Assembly: GCA_026983755.1 (NCBI GenBank)
Contig: JALSTL010000060.1
Span: 1 to 15,960, forward strand
Source: Melioribacteraceae bacterium
GTDB lineage: Bacteria > Bacteroidota > Ignavibacteria > Ignavibacteriales > Melioribacteraceae
Length of the DNA: 15,960 nt
Direction: 5' to 3'
The first letter of the stretch is position 1. Each line of letters begins with the position of its first letter. The position numbers were made by a program, and so were the translations under genes. Shown here piece after piece: positions 7,331 through 14,979 of this stretch. The notes under the pieces were generated by a model, which did no database searches, had not been told where the DNA came from, and worked only from the letters and a program-made list of their open reading frames with translations.

Positions 7331-8989
7331 TTAATTATCTATTTTAACGGAAAACGATTTACCGGTTTTTTCAATTTTAATCCGGTTTTTATCGGAATTA
7401 TATTCCCAACTATCGGCACCAATAACATTACTCGGTTTTTGGGCTGCTTTTACCAAAAGTATGTAATTATCTTTTTTATCCGAATTAATTTCAATTTCTA
7501 TTTGTTCGTCATCCGCATTTACTTTAATTTCAACATCCCTATATTCCGATCCTCCGCCAATAGGTTTATGAAAAGTATATTCGCTTTCATCATTCGGATA
7601 GATTAGAATAGTCTGTTTATTTACTGAGTTTTCATCTCCATGTCCGGTAACATTGTTTTTAACATTCATCGGAATAATTGCACCGGCTCTAATAAATATA
7701 GGATACTTATCTAAAGGATAATTTTGTGTAACTACTTCCCCTGAGTTGTATTCTTTATCTGTCCAAAAATCCAACCATTTATCTTCCGTATTAGGGAAAA
7801 CAACCATAACCAAATTATTGCTACTTGTAATTGCTTTTACAAAAATATCGTTGCCCAAAGTGTGACTTTCATTTTTGAACGATGTATTCTTTACAATTGA
7901 GCCACCTTTTAAGTGAGAATCAACACTATTTGAAAAAATGTAAGGAGCTAACTCATCATGAAGGGTTGCAAAATATCTGTAAATATTTTCTGTATCTTTA
8001 CCGTGAAACCAAGGGAGATGATTTGTTAAAGCTCCGTTTGCTCCGCCATTTATCATTACCGGACACATACTGCCAAATTGTGCATAGCGGGTAAATTCAT
8101 TTTTGTCAGGATATTTTTTATTGTATCCGCCAATCTCACATGCTAATGCTCCGTATCCAATTCTTGCAGATTTATAAATATCTTGTATTTGTAAACGTAA
8201 CCCTCGCCACGAGCCTGAACAATCTCCGCTCCAAGAAACCATAACATCTTCAACATTGCTTGCAGCTCCGGTTTGATGACTATAACCACGTGCAAGCATT
8301 ACACCATTTTTATTTCTCGATTTAACATATTTTGAAATATCGTGATAATATGAAATGCTAAATTCTTCATTTGAAAGAAGTCCGATAGATGTTCTAACAT
8401 TTTCACCAAATGCATAAGGGCTATCATCCGCTTTAACTCCATCCAAATTGTAATCGGCAAAAGCTTTATCCAATTGCCGGTGCCACCATTTTTTTGCTTT
8501 TTCATTTGTATTATCTATGTGAACTCCCTCACCTTTCCACCATAATGAATTTTTCCCTTCATTAACAGCATATCCATTCTTAATTACATAATCGTAAGAC
8601 GGAGTTTTTTGTACCGGAACATCTTTTCCTGTAATATTCATTGCTCCGGTAATCCAAACTATAACTTTTACATTCATATTGTGCAGAGAATCAATCATTT
8701 TACGAGGAGCCGGATATTGTTTTCTATTCCAAATATAATCATTGTAAGACATTGACCAAGGACTATCAATAATTATAGCTCCAACAGGAATGTTTCTGTT
8801 TTTGTAAGAATTTACAAGCCTCAAAGCTACTTCTTGTGTGTTAAGGCTGTCTTCCCAAACCCACGGATGCAAAGCCCAGTACGGAACTAATGGTGGTGTT
8901 GAATCATATTTTTTTACTTGTACATCTTGCCCAAATACAAAATGACTTAAAACAATAATTACTAAAAATAATTTCGATAAACTTTTCAT
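7331..8989 (-). CDS. Secreted short GH31 alpha-glycosidase
   Basis: This is a glycoside hydrolase family 31 retaining alpha-glycosidase of 552 residues. I place the start at the ATG at 8989: a TTG one codon upstream is in frame, but GGGAG ends only about one base before it, whereas it sits about four bases before the ATG. A signal peptide (1-20, ...FVFG, then Gln) leads directly into the (beta/alpha)8 barrel. The catalytic pair of the family is present: nucleophile Asp188 in DGVKADDSP, and acid/base Asp256 in SWSGDCSGSW, 68 residues apart. CEIGGY and FGSMCPVM mark later barrel strands. A C-terminal beta-sandwich follows (LGNDIFVKAI, DKWLDFWTD, YPIFIRAGAIIP). The usual N-terminal mutarotase-like sandwich is absent, and the family's common RxHG segment reads INGG. 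Substrate is uncertain: alpha-galactoside, alpha-xyloside, alpha-glucoside and alpha-GalNAc activities are all known in GH31. No T9SS domain is present, so it is probably periplasmic. Confidence 0.92.
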   Translation of the reverse strand: MKSLSKLFLVIIVLSHFVFGQDVQVKKYDSTPPLVPYWALHPWVWEDSLNTQEVALRLVNSYKNRNIPVGAIIIDSPWSMSYNDYIWNRKQYPAPRKMIDSLHNMNVKVIVWITGAMNITGKDVPVQKTPSYDYVIKNGYAVNEGKNSLWWKGEGVHIDNTNEKAKKWWHRQLDKAFADYNLDGVKADDSPYAFGENVRTSIGLLSNEEFSISYYHDISKYVKSRNKNGVMLARGYSHQTGAASNVEDVMVSWSGDCSGSWRGLRLQIQDIYKSARIGYGALACEIGGYNKKYPDKNEFTRYAQFGSMCPVMINGGANGALTNHLPWFHGKDTENIYRYFATLHDELAPYIFSNSVDSHLKGGSIVKNTSFKNESHTLGNDIFVKAITSSNNLVMVVFPNTEDKWLDFWTDKEYNSGEVVTQNYPLDKYPIFIRAGAIIPMNVKNNVTGHGDENSVNKQTILIYPNDESEYTFHKPIGGGSEYRDVEIKVNADDEQIEIEINSDKKDNYILLVKAAQKPSNVIGADSWEYNSDKNRIKIEKTGKSFSVKIDN

Positions 8990-9012
8990 CAAACTCCCGG
9001 TTTTTAGTTATT

Positions 9013-9780
9013 TTATTTAGAATCACGTAAATAATTTTTCAGCTCTAATTTGAAATTTTTAATTCTTTGTACTGCTAACTTGCTTATTTCTTTAGCTCCG
9101 TATTCGGTTAAATGTGTATTGTCTTTTTTACCCTCAGGGTATGCAGAATATTGCTCCGGTTCAAAATTCATGAATAATTTTTTTGAACCTTCAACTCCTA
9201 AACTTTCTATCAATGGTTTTGTCATTTTTTGTAAATCGATTAGAGGAACATCTTCTTCCTCTGCCACTTTTCTTACTGCATTGGGATATGCTCCATGCGT
9301 ATCAAGTAGTTTTCCATTTTTATCAAATTTACGTCGTCTGATAGGAGTGGCTAATATTGGAATTGCACCTTTATCTCTAGTTTCATCAATAAATCTTTTC
9401 AAATTATTATTAAAGCTTCCACCGGAAATTGTATAGCGTGTAGAATCATATTCCTTTTCATCATTATGTCCAAACTGAATAAGGACATAATCTCCTTTTT
9501 TTAATGAGTCAAGAACTGTTTTCCAATGTCCTAAATCACGAAAACTTTTTGTGCTTCTTCCGGACTTACCATGATTGTGAACCGTTACATTTTCATTAAA
9601 AAATGGTTGTAACATCTCTGCCCAACCGGTTAAAGGATATTCAGTTGAGTCGTATTCTGCCATTGTAGAATCGCCAATCGTATAAATATCAATTTTCTTT
9701 TGTGTGGTACATTGCCAGAGTATTAATACAACAAATAATAAAACGAATAGTTTTGCTGATTTCTTCGTAAAGATTTTCAT
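9013..9780 (-). CDS. SGNH/GDSL acetylesterase lipoprotein, rhamnogalacturonan acetylesterase type (CE12)
   Basis: This 255-residue esterase is predicted to remove acetyl groups from a pectin-type polysaccharide. All four SGNH blocks are visible: Ser38 in IGDSTM, Gly74 in GKSGRST, Asn106 in FGHND, and Asp220/His223 in DNTHL. The wider pattern (GWAEMLQPFF, GRSTKSFRD, PILATPIRRR, DNTHLTEYGA) matches rhamnogalacturonan acetylesterases of family CE12, and the length is normal. The N-terminus has a basic stretch, a hydrophobic segment and a candidate lipid-modified Cys24 (LWQC). That lipobox is non-canonical, so the membrane anchor is probable, not certain. AGGA precedes the ATG by about six bases, and the gene starts 11 bases after the upstream esterase stops. 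The adjacent esterase and GH31 suggest the three debranch one substrate. Some CE12 enzymes act on acetylated xylan or other pectins, so the exact substrate is open. Confidence 0.92.
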   Translation of the reverse strand: MKIFTKKSAKLFVLLFVVLILWQCTTQKKIDIYTIGDSTMAEYDSTEYPLTGWAEMLQPFFNENVTVHNHGKSGRSTKSFRDLGHWKTVLDSLKKGDYVLIQFGHNDEKEYDSTRYTISGGSFNNNLKRFIDETRDKGAIPILATPIRRRKFDKNGKLLDTHGAYPNAVRKVAEEEDVPLIDLQKMTKPLIESLGVEGSKKLFMNFEPEQYSAYPEGKKDNTHLTEYGAKEISKLAVQRIKNFKLELKNYLRDSK

Positions 9781-9791
9781 TTATTCCTCAG

Positions 9792-11933
9792 CTAATTAAG
9801 CCATTTTGTGTAGGCATTAAAAATATTTTTTTTCTCTTTTAATTTTATTATTTGTAGATTTTTTTCCACATTTGTTTTTGCGTACGAAGCTTTTACAACA
9901 GCAAAATTTTTATCCGACATTTCCCCTGATAGTTCTTTGCTCATTTGGTCGTGAGCATTTACAATTAATAATTTATTTGGTACCAATAAAGCTTCAAGAT
10001 TGGGTAAATCGTATTTGCTTAATACACCGGGAATAATCGGATACATAGGATTTACTTTAAAAAACTTATTTGTAACAACAGAGGCATACGAACCCAAAGG
10101 ACTAATTAAAGCAACTTTGGAAAATGAATTTTCAAATGCAGCTGCATGTAGAAGTGCCGGAGCAATATCACCTTTTGCAATAGCATAAATATTTTCGCTA
10201 CTAATTTCTTTTTTGTTTTTTAAGAAATTAACCAAACGTTGAATATCCGCAGCATGTATTCCTATAATGCTAATTCCCGTAACAACCGGTCCGCCCCATT
10301 GCGGATCGGAAATTTGTCCGTAATCCGAGAACTTGCTTCGTGAAAAAACATCTTGTTTCATTTCACCAAAGCCTATCAAATCAGCTGCAAGAACTGTATG
10401 ACCTTGTTTTACAAACCACTCAATTTCGGAAAGCTCCGCAGACTTACCTTTCGGATTTAAATAAACAATTGGCGAAGCGCTAACGTTATTGGGAATAAAT
10501 AATAAAAATGGAATAGGAGAATTAGTTGTACCATTAATAAAATACTTTTCAACTATGTATCCTTCATTCTTATAACTACCGGTAAAGACCGCACCATTTA
10601 CATTTTCCGGTTTTTTATAACCTGTTATTTTCTTTGCCGATTCAATTATGGTTTCTGTTTCATTAATTTTATTAATAGCTTTTTCCGCTTCTTTTTTATT
10701 CAGGCTATAAATAGTTTCACCGCCAAGCGAAGTTATTACTTGTCCGGTTTTTGTGATCTTAAATTCTTCGGGAGTTAAGTATTCAACTTTTTCATCAACA
10801 GAACTTCCAGGCATATTTAATTGTTTTTGAAAAAATGCATAAAGTGCTTCCCTATTTTTCTTTGTTGATTCGTGAACGCCAAAATCTTCAACTCTGTAAA
10901 AGTTATTCCCGGCGTTATATGCATTATAAACTTTTTTAACTTCTTGTTCTGTCTCTCTTGAGCCTTGCATACTAAAGAAATCGCGAGTTGTAGTTATTTG
11001 CAGTGCAGGCTTGGGTGCGCGTATTTCAAGTAAATCTGCATGGTCTAAACCTTCTTTAATACCATGATAAAAAACTTGCTCGGCATCTTGCGGACCAATT
11101 GTTTCCCAAAGTCGTTTAAAACTTGTTATATAATTTTCGGGGGCTGCCGCTTTTATTCTACTATCGAATGCAGCAATGTAGGAAGATTGTGTTCCACCAC
11201 CGGAACGACCGGTTATTCCAATTCTATTAGGGTCAACTTCCGGACGTGTTAATAAATAATCAACAGCACGTATTCCATCCCAAATCATATATTTAGCTAA
11301 AGAAGTTCCAATTAAAAAACATTGTGTTCCTTCGTAGGAATGTTCGCTTGTGCAACCTCCTATTACAGATTTACCTAATTCGGAATTATAGTATTGCATC
11401 CTCTCGCCTTGGCTAACCGGATCAAAACTAAATACTATAAAACCTTTGTTAGCAAGGTTCATACAAACTTGCTGATATATTTCGGTCTTTATTCCAAGTA
11501 TTGAATGTCCGCATGTATAGATTATTGCCGGCCTTTTTCCGGTAATATTATTCGGGATGTACATTGCTGCCGTAACATAAAACTTCGGTTGCGATTCAAA
11601 TATTATTTTTTCTATTCGAAAATTTTCTTTTTTTATAATACCTACTACTTTGGCATTCAATGGGGTTTTCTGTGGGAACTTGCCAATTACTTTAGAAAAG
11701 AGTTTTCTTACTTTTGCTTGACGAATTTTCCAATCGCTCTCTGTTTTTAATTTGGATATTTCTTCTTCTCTCTTATCCAAGAACTTATGAGCAGCGTTAG
11801 AATAGAAATGATATAATGAATTTTCAACATCGGAAAATTGTATCCAACGGTTAAGAACACTTAAATCTTGTTCTTGTGCATTTGTTATTATAGTTATTGA
11901 TGCTAATATTAGCAGCAGGAATAATCTTTTCAT
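9792..11933 (-). CDS. Secreted two-domain alpha/beta-hydrolase, acetyl(xylan)esterase-like, second domain degenerate
   Basis: The protein has 713 residues with a signal peptide (1-19, ...ITNA, then Gln20). The first alpha/beta-hydrolase domain (about 90-370) has a complete likely triad: Ser244 in the nucleophile elbow TGRSGGG, Asp318 in TTTRDFF and His354 in FGVHEST. It resembles the acetylxylan esterase/dienelactone hydrolase group (CGHSILG, SFDPVSQGERMQYY, WDGIRAVDYLLTRPEVD). A second alpha/beta-hydrolase-like domain (about 455-713) keeps the fold-type strands (HTVLAADLIGFGE, KLLIVNAHDQMS). Its elbow, however, reads AIAKGDIA (584-591), with Gly588 where Ser is expected, so it is probably not catalytic. 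AAGGA lies about eight bases upstream of the ATG. The neighbouring CE12 esterase suggests deacetylation or demethylation of the same glycan. It is not a CE15 glucuronoyl esterase, because the GCSRxG motif is missing. The substrate cannot be read from sequence. Confidence 0.85.
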   Translation of the reverse strand: MKRLFLLLILASITIITNAQEQDLSVLNRWIQFSDVENSLYHFYSNAAHKFLDKREEEISKLKTESDWKIRQAKVRKLFSKVIGKFPQKTPLNAKVVGIIKKENFRIEKIIFESQPKFYVTAAMYIPNNITGKRPAIIYTCGHSILGIKTEIYQQVCMNLANKGFIVFSFDPVSQGERMQYYNSELGKSVIGGCTSEHSYEGTQCFLIGTSLAKYMIWDGIRAVDYLLTRPEVDPNRIGITGRSGGGTQSSYIAAFDSRIKAAAPENYITSFKRLWETIGPQDAEQVFYHGIKEGLDHADLLEIRAPKPALQITTTRDFFSMQGSRETEQEVKKVYNAYNAGNNFYRVEDFGVHESTKKNREALYAFFQKQLNMPGSSVDEKVEYLTPEEFKITKTGQVITSLGGETIYSLNKKEAEKAINKINETETIIESAKKITGYKKPENVNGAVFTGSYKNEGYIVEKYFINGTTNSPIPFLLFIPNNVSASPIVYLNPKGKSAELSEIEWFVKQGHTVLAADLIGFGEMKQDVFSRSKFSDYGQISDPQWGGPVVTGISIIGIHAADIQRLVNFLKNKKEISSENIYAIAKGDIAPALLHAAAFENSFSKVALISPLGSYASVVTNKFFKVNPMYPIIPGVLSKYDLPNLEALLVPNKLLIVNAHDQMSKELSGEMSDKNFAVVKASYAKTNVEKNLQIIKLKEKKNIFNAYTKWLN

Positions 11934-11961
11934 TTTTACATCCTTCTAAAATAATAAGAAC

Positions 11962-13137
11962 CTATATTGGAATATTTTCGTTAATAAAATCGGAAGAGAA
12001 AACAGTTTCACCTTTAACAATTGTTTCTTTAATAACAACTCTATTATTTTCAATTGTAAATAAAATTAAATCGGCACGTTTATTTTTGGCAATCTCTCCT
12101 ATATTATTAAAGCTATAAAGCTTAGTAGGATTTTTTGTAGCCATATCAATTGCATCTTTTACGGAACAACCGGTAAATTTCATTATATTATTAACACCAT
12201 GGATAAGAGGCAAAGAAGCTCCGGCAAAACATTTTTCTTCAACCAAATTAATTACGCCTTCCGGTGTTAATTCCACTTCTTTTCCGTCCCATTCATAAAT
12301 TCCGGCAGGTAATCCTGCAAGTTTTGTAATATCCGAAGTTAAAATTATCCTTTCTTTTCCTTTTGCTCGTAAAAATACTTTTACCTGATTGGGCTTAAGA
12401 TGAAATCCGTCAACAATAATACTTGCCATTAATCTATCCTCGGCAAGTTGACTCCAAAAAGGATTTTCGAACCGGTTGATTGTATTTGCACAACCGTTTC
12501 CTAAATGTGTTACAGTACTTGCACCGGCATCAACAGCTTTTTTAATTATTTCCGAAGAAGCATTGTGATGTCCCAAAGCAACAACAATATTATTTTCAAC
12601 ACATTTTTTTATAAACTCAATAGCACCGTCAAGTTCCGGAGCAACTGTAATATGAATAATTTTCCCTTCGGCAGCTTCGTTAATTTTTTGAAACTCATCC
12701 CAATTTGGTAAACGAATATCTTCGGTTGTATGAGCACCACGATAACCATATTCAGGGGAAATATACGGACCTTCAAGATGAAATCCTGGTATCGACATTG
12801 AAATTTCCTGATGCTTACTTGCTTCAGCCAGATTAGCAAATGCTTTAAGCAACACATCATTTGGAGCCGTTATGATTGTAGGTAAAAATGTAGTTGTTCC
12901 TGTTTTCCGCAAGCCTCTTACTACCATTAACATTTTTTCGGTTGTTAATGTTGTCTCAGTAAAATCAACACCCAAATAACCATTTAGTTGATTATCAAAA
13001 AGTCCGGGTGCAACATAAAAACCATTTGATTCTTCAGAGAAGTTATCTAAAGAATTAATTCCTGTTATGTATCCGTTATCAATTTCAATTGAAACAGGTT
13101 TTCCATTCGAGTATAATAAAGCTTCTATTTTTTTCAT
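11962..13137 (-). CDS. nagA: N-acetylglucosamine-6-phosphate deacetylase (NagA-type amidohydrolase)
   Basis: This cytoplasmic enzyme converts N-acetylglucosamine 6-phosphate to glucosamine 6-phosphate and acetate. Its 391 residues match the family length and there is no signal peptide. Recognisable sites: PGLFDNQLNG near the start (the E. coli-like form without an HxH metal site), metal ligands Glu122 (HLEGP), His190 (GHHNAS) and His211 (THLGNG), substrate-binding His246 (VDGFH) and catalytic Asp269 (LTSDI). Spacing fits the E. coli enzyme as I recall it: His190 to His211 is 21 residues, His211 to His246 is 35, and Arg222 lies where a phosphate-binding Arg is expected. THLGNG replaces the more usual THLxNAM, a mild deviation that could alter specificity. 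A neighbouring symporter and a NagX-like gene support amino-sugar use. No GlcNAc kinase or glucosamine-6-phosphate deaminase is in the window, so the pathway is incomplete here. The gene ends 28 bases before the esterase gene. Confidence 0.9.
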   Translation of the reverse strand: MKKIEALLYSNGKPVSIEIDNGYITGINSLDNFSEESNGFYVAPGLFDNQLNGYLGVDFTETTLTTEKMLMVVRGLRKTGTTTFLPTIITAPNDVLLKAFANLAEASKHQEISMSIPGFHLEGPYISPEYGYRGAHTTEDIRLPNWDEFQKINEAAEGKIIHITVAPELDGAIEFIKKCVENNIVVALGHHNASSEIIKKAVDAGASTVTHLGNGCANTINRFENPFWSQLAEDRLMASIIVDGFHLKPNQVKVFLRAKGKERIILTSDITKLAGLPAGIYEWDGKEVELTPEGVINLVEEKCFAGASLPLIHGVNNIMKFTGCSVKDAIDMATKNPTKLYSFNNIGEIAKNKRADLILFTIENNRVVIKETIVKGETVFSSDFINENIPI

Positions 13138-13230
13138 TTTTATTTAACCTTCGGTAATAATTACTTAATTATTTATACATATTTTATTTATTCGGAATAT
13201 TTCTTCCACTACTAAAATCGTGGATTAATT

Positions 13231-14910
13231 TTAAGGTATTTGCATAATTCCCCATGCCAGAAGGATTAAAGCACCAACAAAAATCCAAGCATAAAAGAAT
13301 CCGGAAATATCTTCGCGATATCTTTGCCAAAAATTTTCCCAACGCTTTTTTGTAAACCATGTTGATACATCAACTAATATTAATGCTTGTCCGTATTTTG
13401 AAGCTAAAGGTTTTTTACCATTTTCCATTTTATCTTCATCGGATAACTTTTCCAGATTTTCAAAAAATTCATCTATCCTTTTGCTATCCTCCGGTTTAGT
13501 TAAAAGACTAACAATAAAAAAGAATGCAAATCCGGCTAACATTGCCCATCCAAACAAATCGGGGAGCCAATCGTAAACTATTTCCAATTTACCGGATGCT
13601 TGGTAGTTCAAAATGTAGTACACAATAAAAGCAACAGTAACCCCTACAAAAGCACCATACCGGTTTGCGCGTTTCCACAAAATACCTCCAAAAACCATAA
13701 TTCCCATAAATGCAGCAATGGTTTCAATAAACAGAAAAGCATACAAAACACTATCCACATAAAAAGCAAAAGCAACACCCGCTAAGGTTAACACCAAGCT
13801 GGATATTCTTCCCATTAAAAGAAGTTGTTTATCAGTAGGATTTGTATTTATAAATTCTTGGTAAAAATTCTTTGCAAATAATGCTCCTGTATTAACCATA
13901 GAGTTTGAAGCCGACGACATATTTGCCGCAAGAATTGATGCGACCATTAAACCGGTAAGTCCGGGAAACAAAAGTACGCGGGTTGCATATCCGAAAGCCA
14001 TTTCAGGGTCTGTTAAACTTTTTCCGCTTTGCACAATTAGAGCAGCAACTATTAAACCGGTTATTGCCCAACCTATAGTAACGGTTCGTTTAACAAAAGA
14101 ACCGTAAGTTTGACCAATACGTCCGTCTCTTTCCGTATTTCCTGTTGCGCACATAGAAACCATGTGCGGTTGAGCCGTTATTCCAATCACTCCATTTACG
14201 GCAAGCATTATAATAGTAAAAAAAGTTACTCCGGTTGAAGCATTATATAAATCAAAGAAATTTTCAGGAAGACTTGCCCTCATTCCGGTAAAGCCTCCAA
14301 CTTCCGATAATCCCATTGGAATGAGCATTACGGAAAGAATAATAATCATAAATGACTGAATAAATGTTGCATAAGCAGAGGCTACCATTCCACCAAAAAA
14401 ACTGTAAATAATAAATGCTGCCGTCATCCCTATAATTACTCCATCGGGTGAAATCATATTATCAGTGGCAACTGCAATAACTTTACCGGCACCTTTCAAC
14501 ATTGCACCTTGTCCGAAGGTAAAGAACATAATTGCAAAAGTTGAATAAAAAAGAGCCATTTTTTTACCATATCTGCTTTCAACTATTTCGCCTACTGTTG
14601 TTTTCTCACTACGTCTATACCACGGAGCTATTAACCAATAGAAAGGAGTGATTACCATATTTTTCCATTGATACCAAATTGATGCAAAACCCATTTGAAA
14701 ACTTGCGCCGGTTTGAGCAACAAAATTTTCGGCTTGTGTGCCAGCACCAAAAGCTTGTCCCATCATTATCCATTTATTAAATTTACGTTCGCCCCTAAAA
14801 TATCCGTCACTATTTTTTACTTTTTTTGTCAGCCACAATCCGTAACCTGTAATGCCAACAAAATATCCGATCACTATCAAAATATCCAACCAATTAAATC
14901 CACTATCCAT
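13231..14910 (-). CDS. Sodium:solute symporter (SSS family)
   Basis: This is an inner-membrane, Na+-coupled importer of 559 residues with many hydrophobic segments, from about residue 8 (WLDILIVIGYFVGITGYGLWL) to a last helix near 537-555. Family features are GYFRGERKFNKW followed by GQAFGAGTQAENF in the first helices, TTVGEIVESRYGKK, and AANMSSASNS (328-337). In that last motif Ala329, Ser332 and Ser333 fit the Na2 site of characterised SSS transporters. A long charged loop (about 471-530) lies before the final helix. It probably takes up a mono- or oligosaccharide released by the enzymes encoded downstream. Its position between a NagX-like gene and nagA suggests an amino sugar, but SSS substrates cannot be read from sequence. 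AAGGTG lies about 12 bases before the ATG. A 93-bp AT-rich gap separates it from nagA, with no convincing terminator. Confidence 0.93.
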   Translation of the reverse strand: MDSGFNWLDILIVIGYFVGITGYGLWLTKKVKNSDGYFRGERKFNKWIMMGQAFGAGTQAENFVAQTGASFQMGFASIWYQWKNMVITPFYWLIAPWYRRSEKTTVGEIVESRYGKKMALFYSTFAIMFFTFGQGAMLKGAGKVIAVATDNMISPDGVIIGMTAAFIIYSFFGGMVASAYATFIQSFMIIILSVMLIPMGLSEVGGFTGMRASLPENFFDLYNASTGVTFFTIIMLAVNGVIGITAQPHMVSMCATGNTERDGRIGQTYGSFVKRTVTIGWAITGLIVAALIVQSGKSLTDPEMAFGYATRVLLFPGLTGLMVASILAANMSSASNSMVNTGALFAKNFYQEFINTNPTDKQLLLMGRISSLVLTLAGVAFAFYVDSVLYAFLFIETIAAFMGIMVFGGILWKRANRYGAFVGVTVAFIVYYILNYQASGKLEIVYDWLPDLFGWAMLAGFAFFFIVSLLTKPEDSKRIDEFFENLEKLSDEDKMENGKKPLASKYGQALILVDVSTWFTKKRWENFWQRYREDISGFFYAWIFVGALILLAWGIMQIP

Positions 14911-14979
14911 ATATTTATATTCACCTTATTTATAATTATTTATAATATAAAATGTAAAACTCTTTCTCCTAATCACACT

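Noticed and set aside
9050..9436. Plus-strand open frame of 128 codons
   Set aside because: It lies wholly inside the CE12 esterase gene, has a composition expected of an antisense shadow, no ribosome-binding site and no recognisable domain. The other plus-strand frames (for example 14695-14997 and 11505-11750) fail for the same reasons.
9792..11933. CE15 glucuronoyl esterase assignment for the large esterase
   Set aside because: The CE15 nucleophile motif GCSRxG is absent. The elbow is TGRSGGG, which fits acetylxylan-esterase/dienelactone-hydrolase-like proteins better.
13138..13230. Terminator or regulatory hairpin between the symporter and nagA
   Set aside because: Only four-base stems (CCAC/GTGG, GGAA/TTCC) are visible in AT-rich DNA, too weak to support a feature.
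14929..14958. Possible sigma70-like promoter (TTTACA, 18-base spacer, TATAAA) on the minus strand before the symporter gene
   Set aside because: The region is almost pure A/T, so such matches arise by chance. The implied start of transcription would overlap the Shine-Dalgarno-like AAGGTG only about 12 bases from the ATG, and promoters in this phylum usually follow another consensus.
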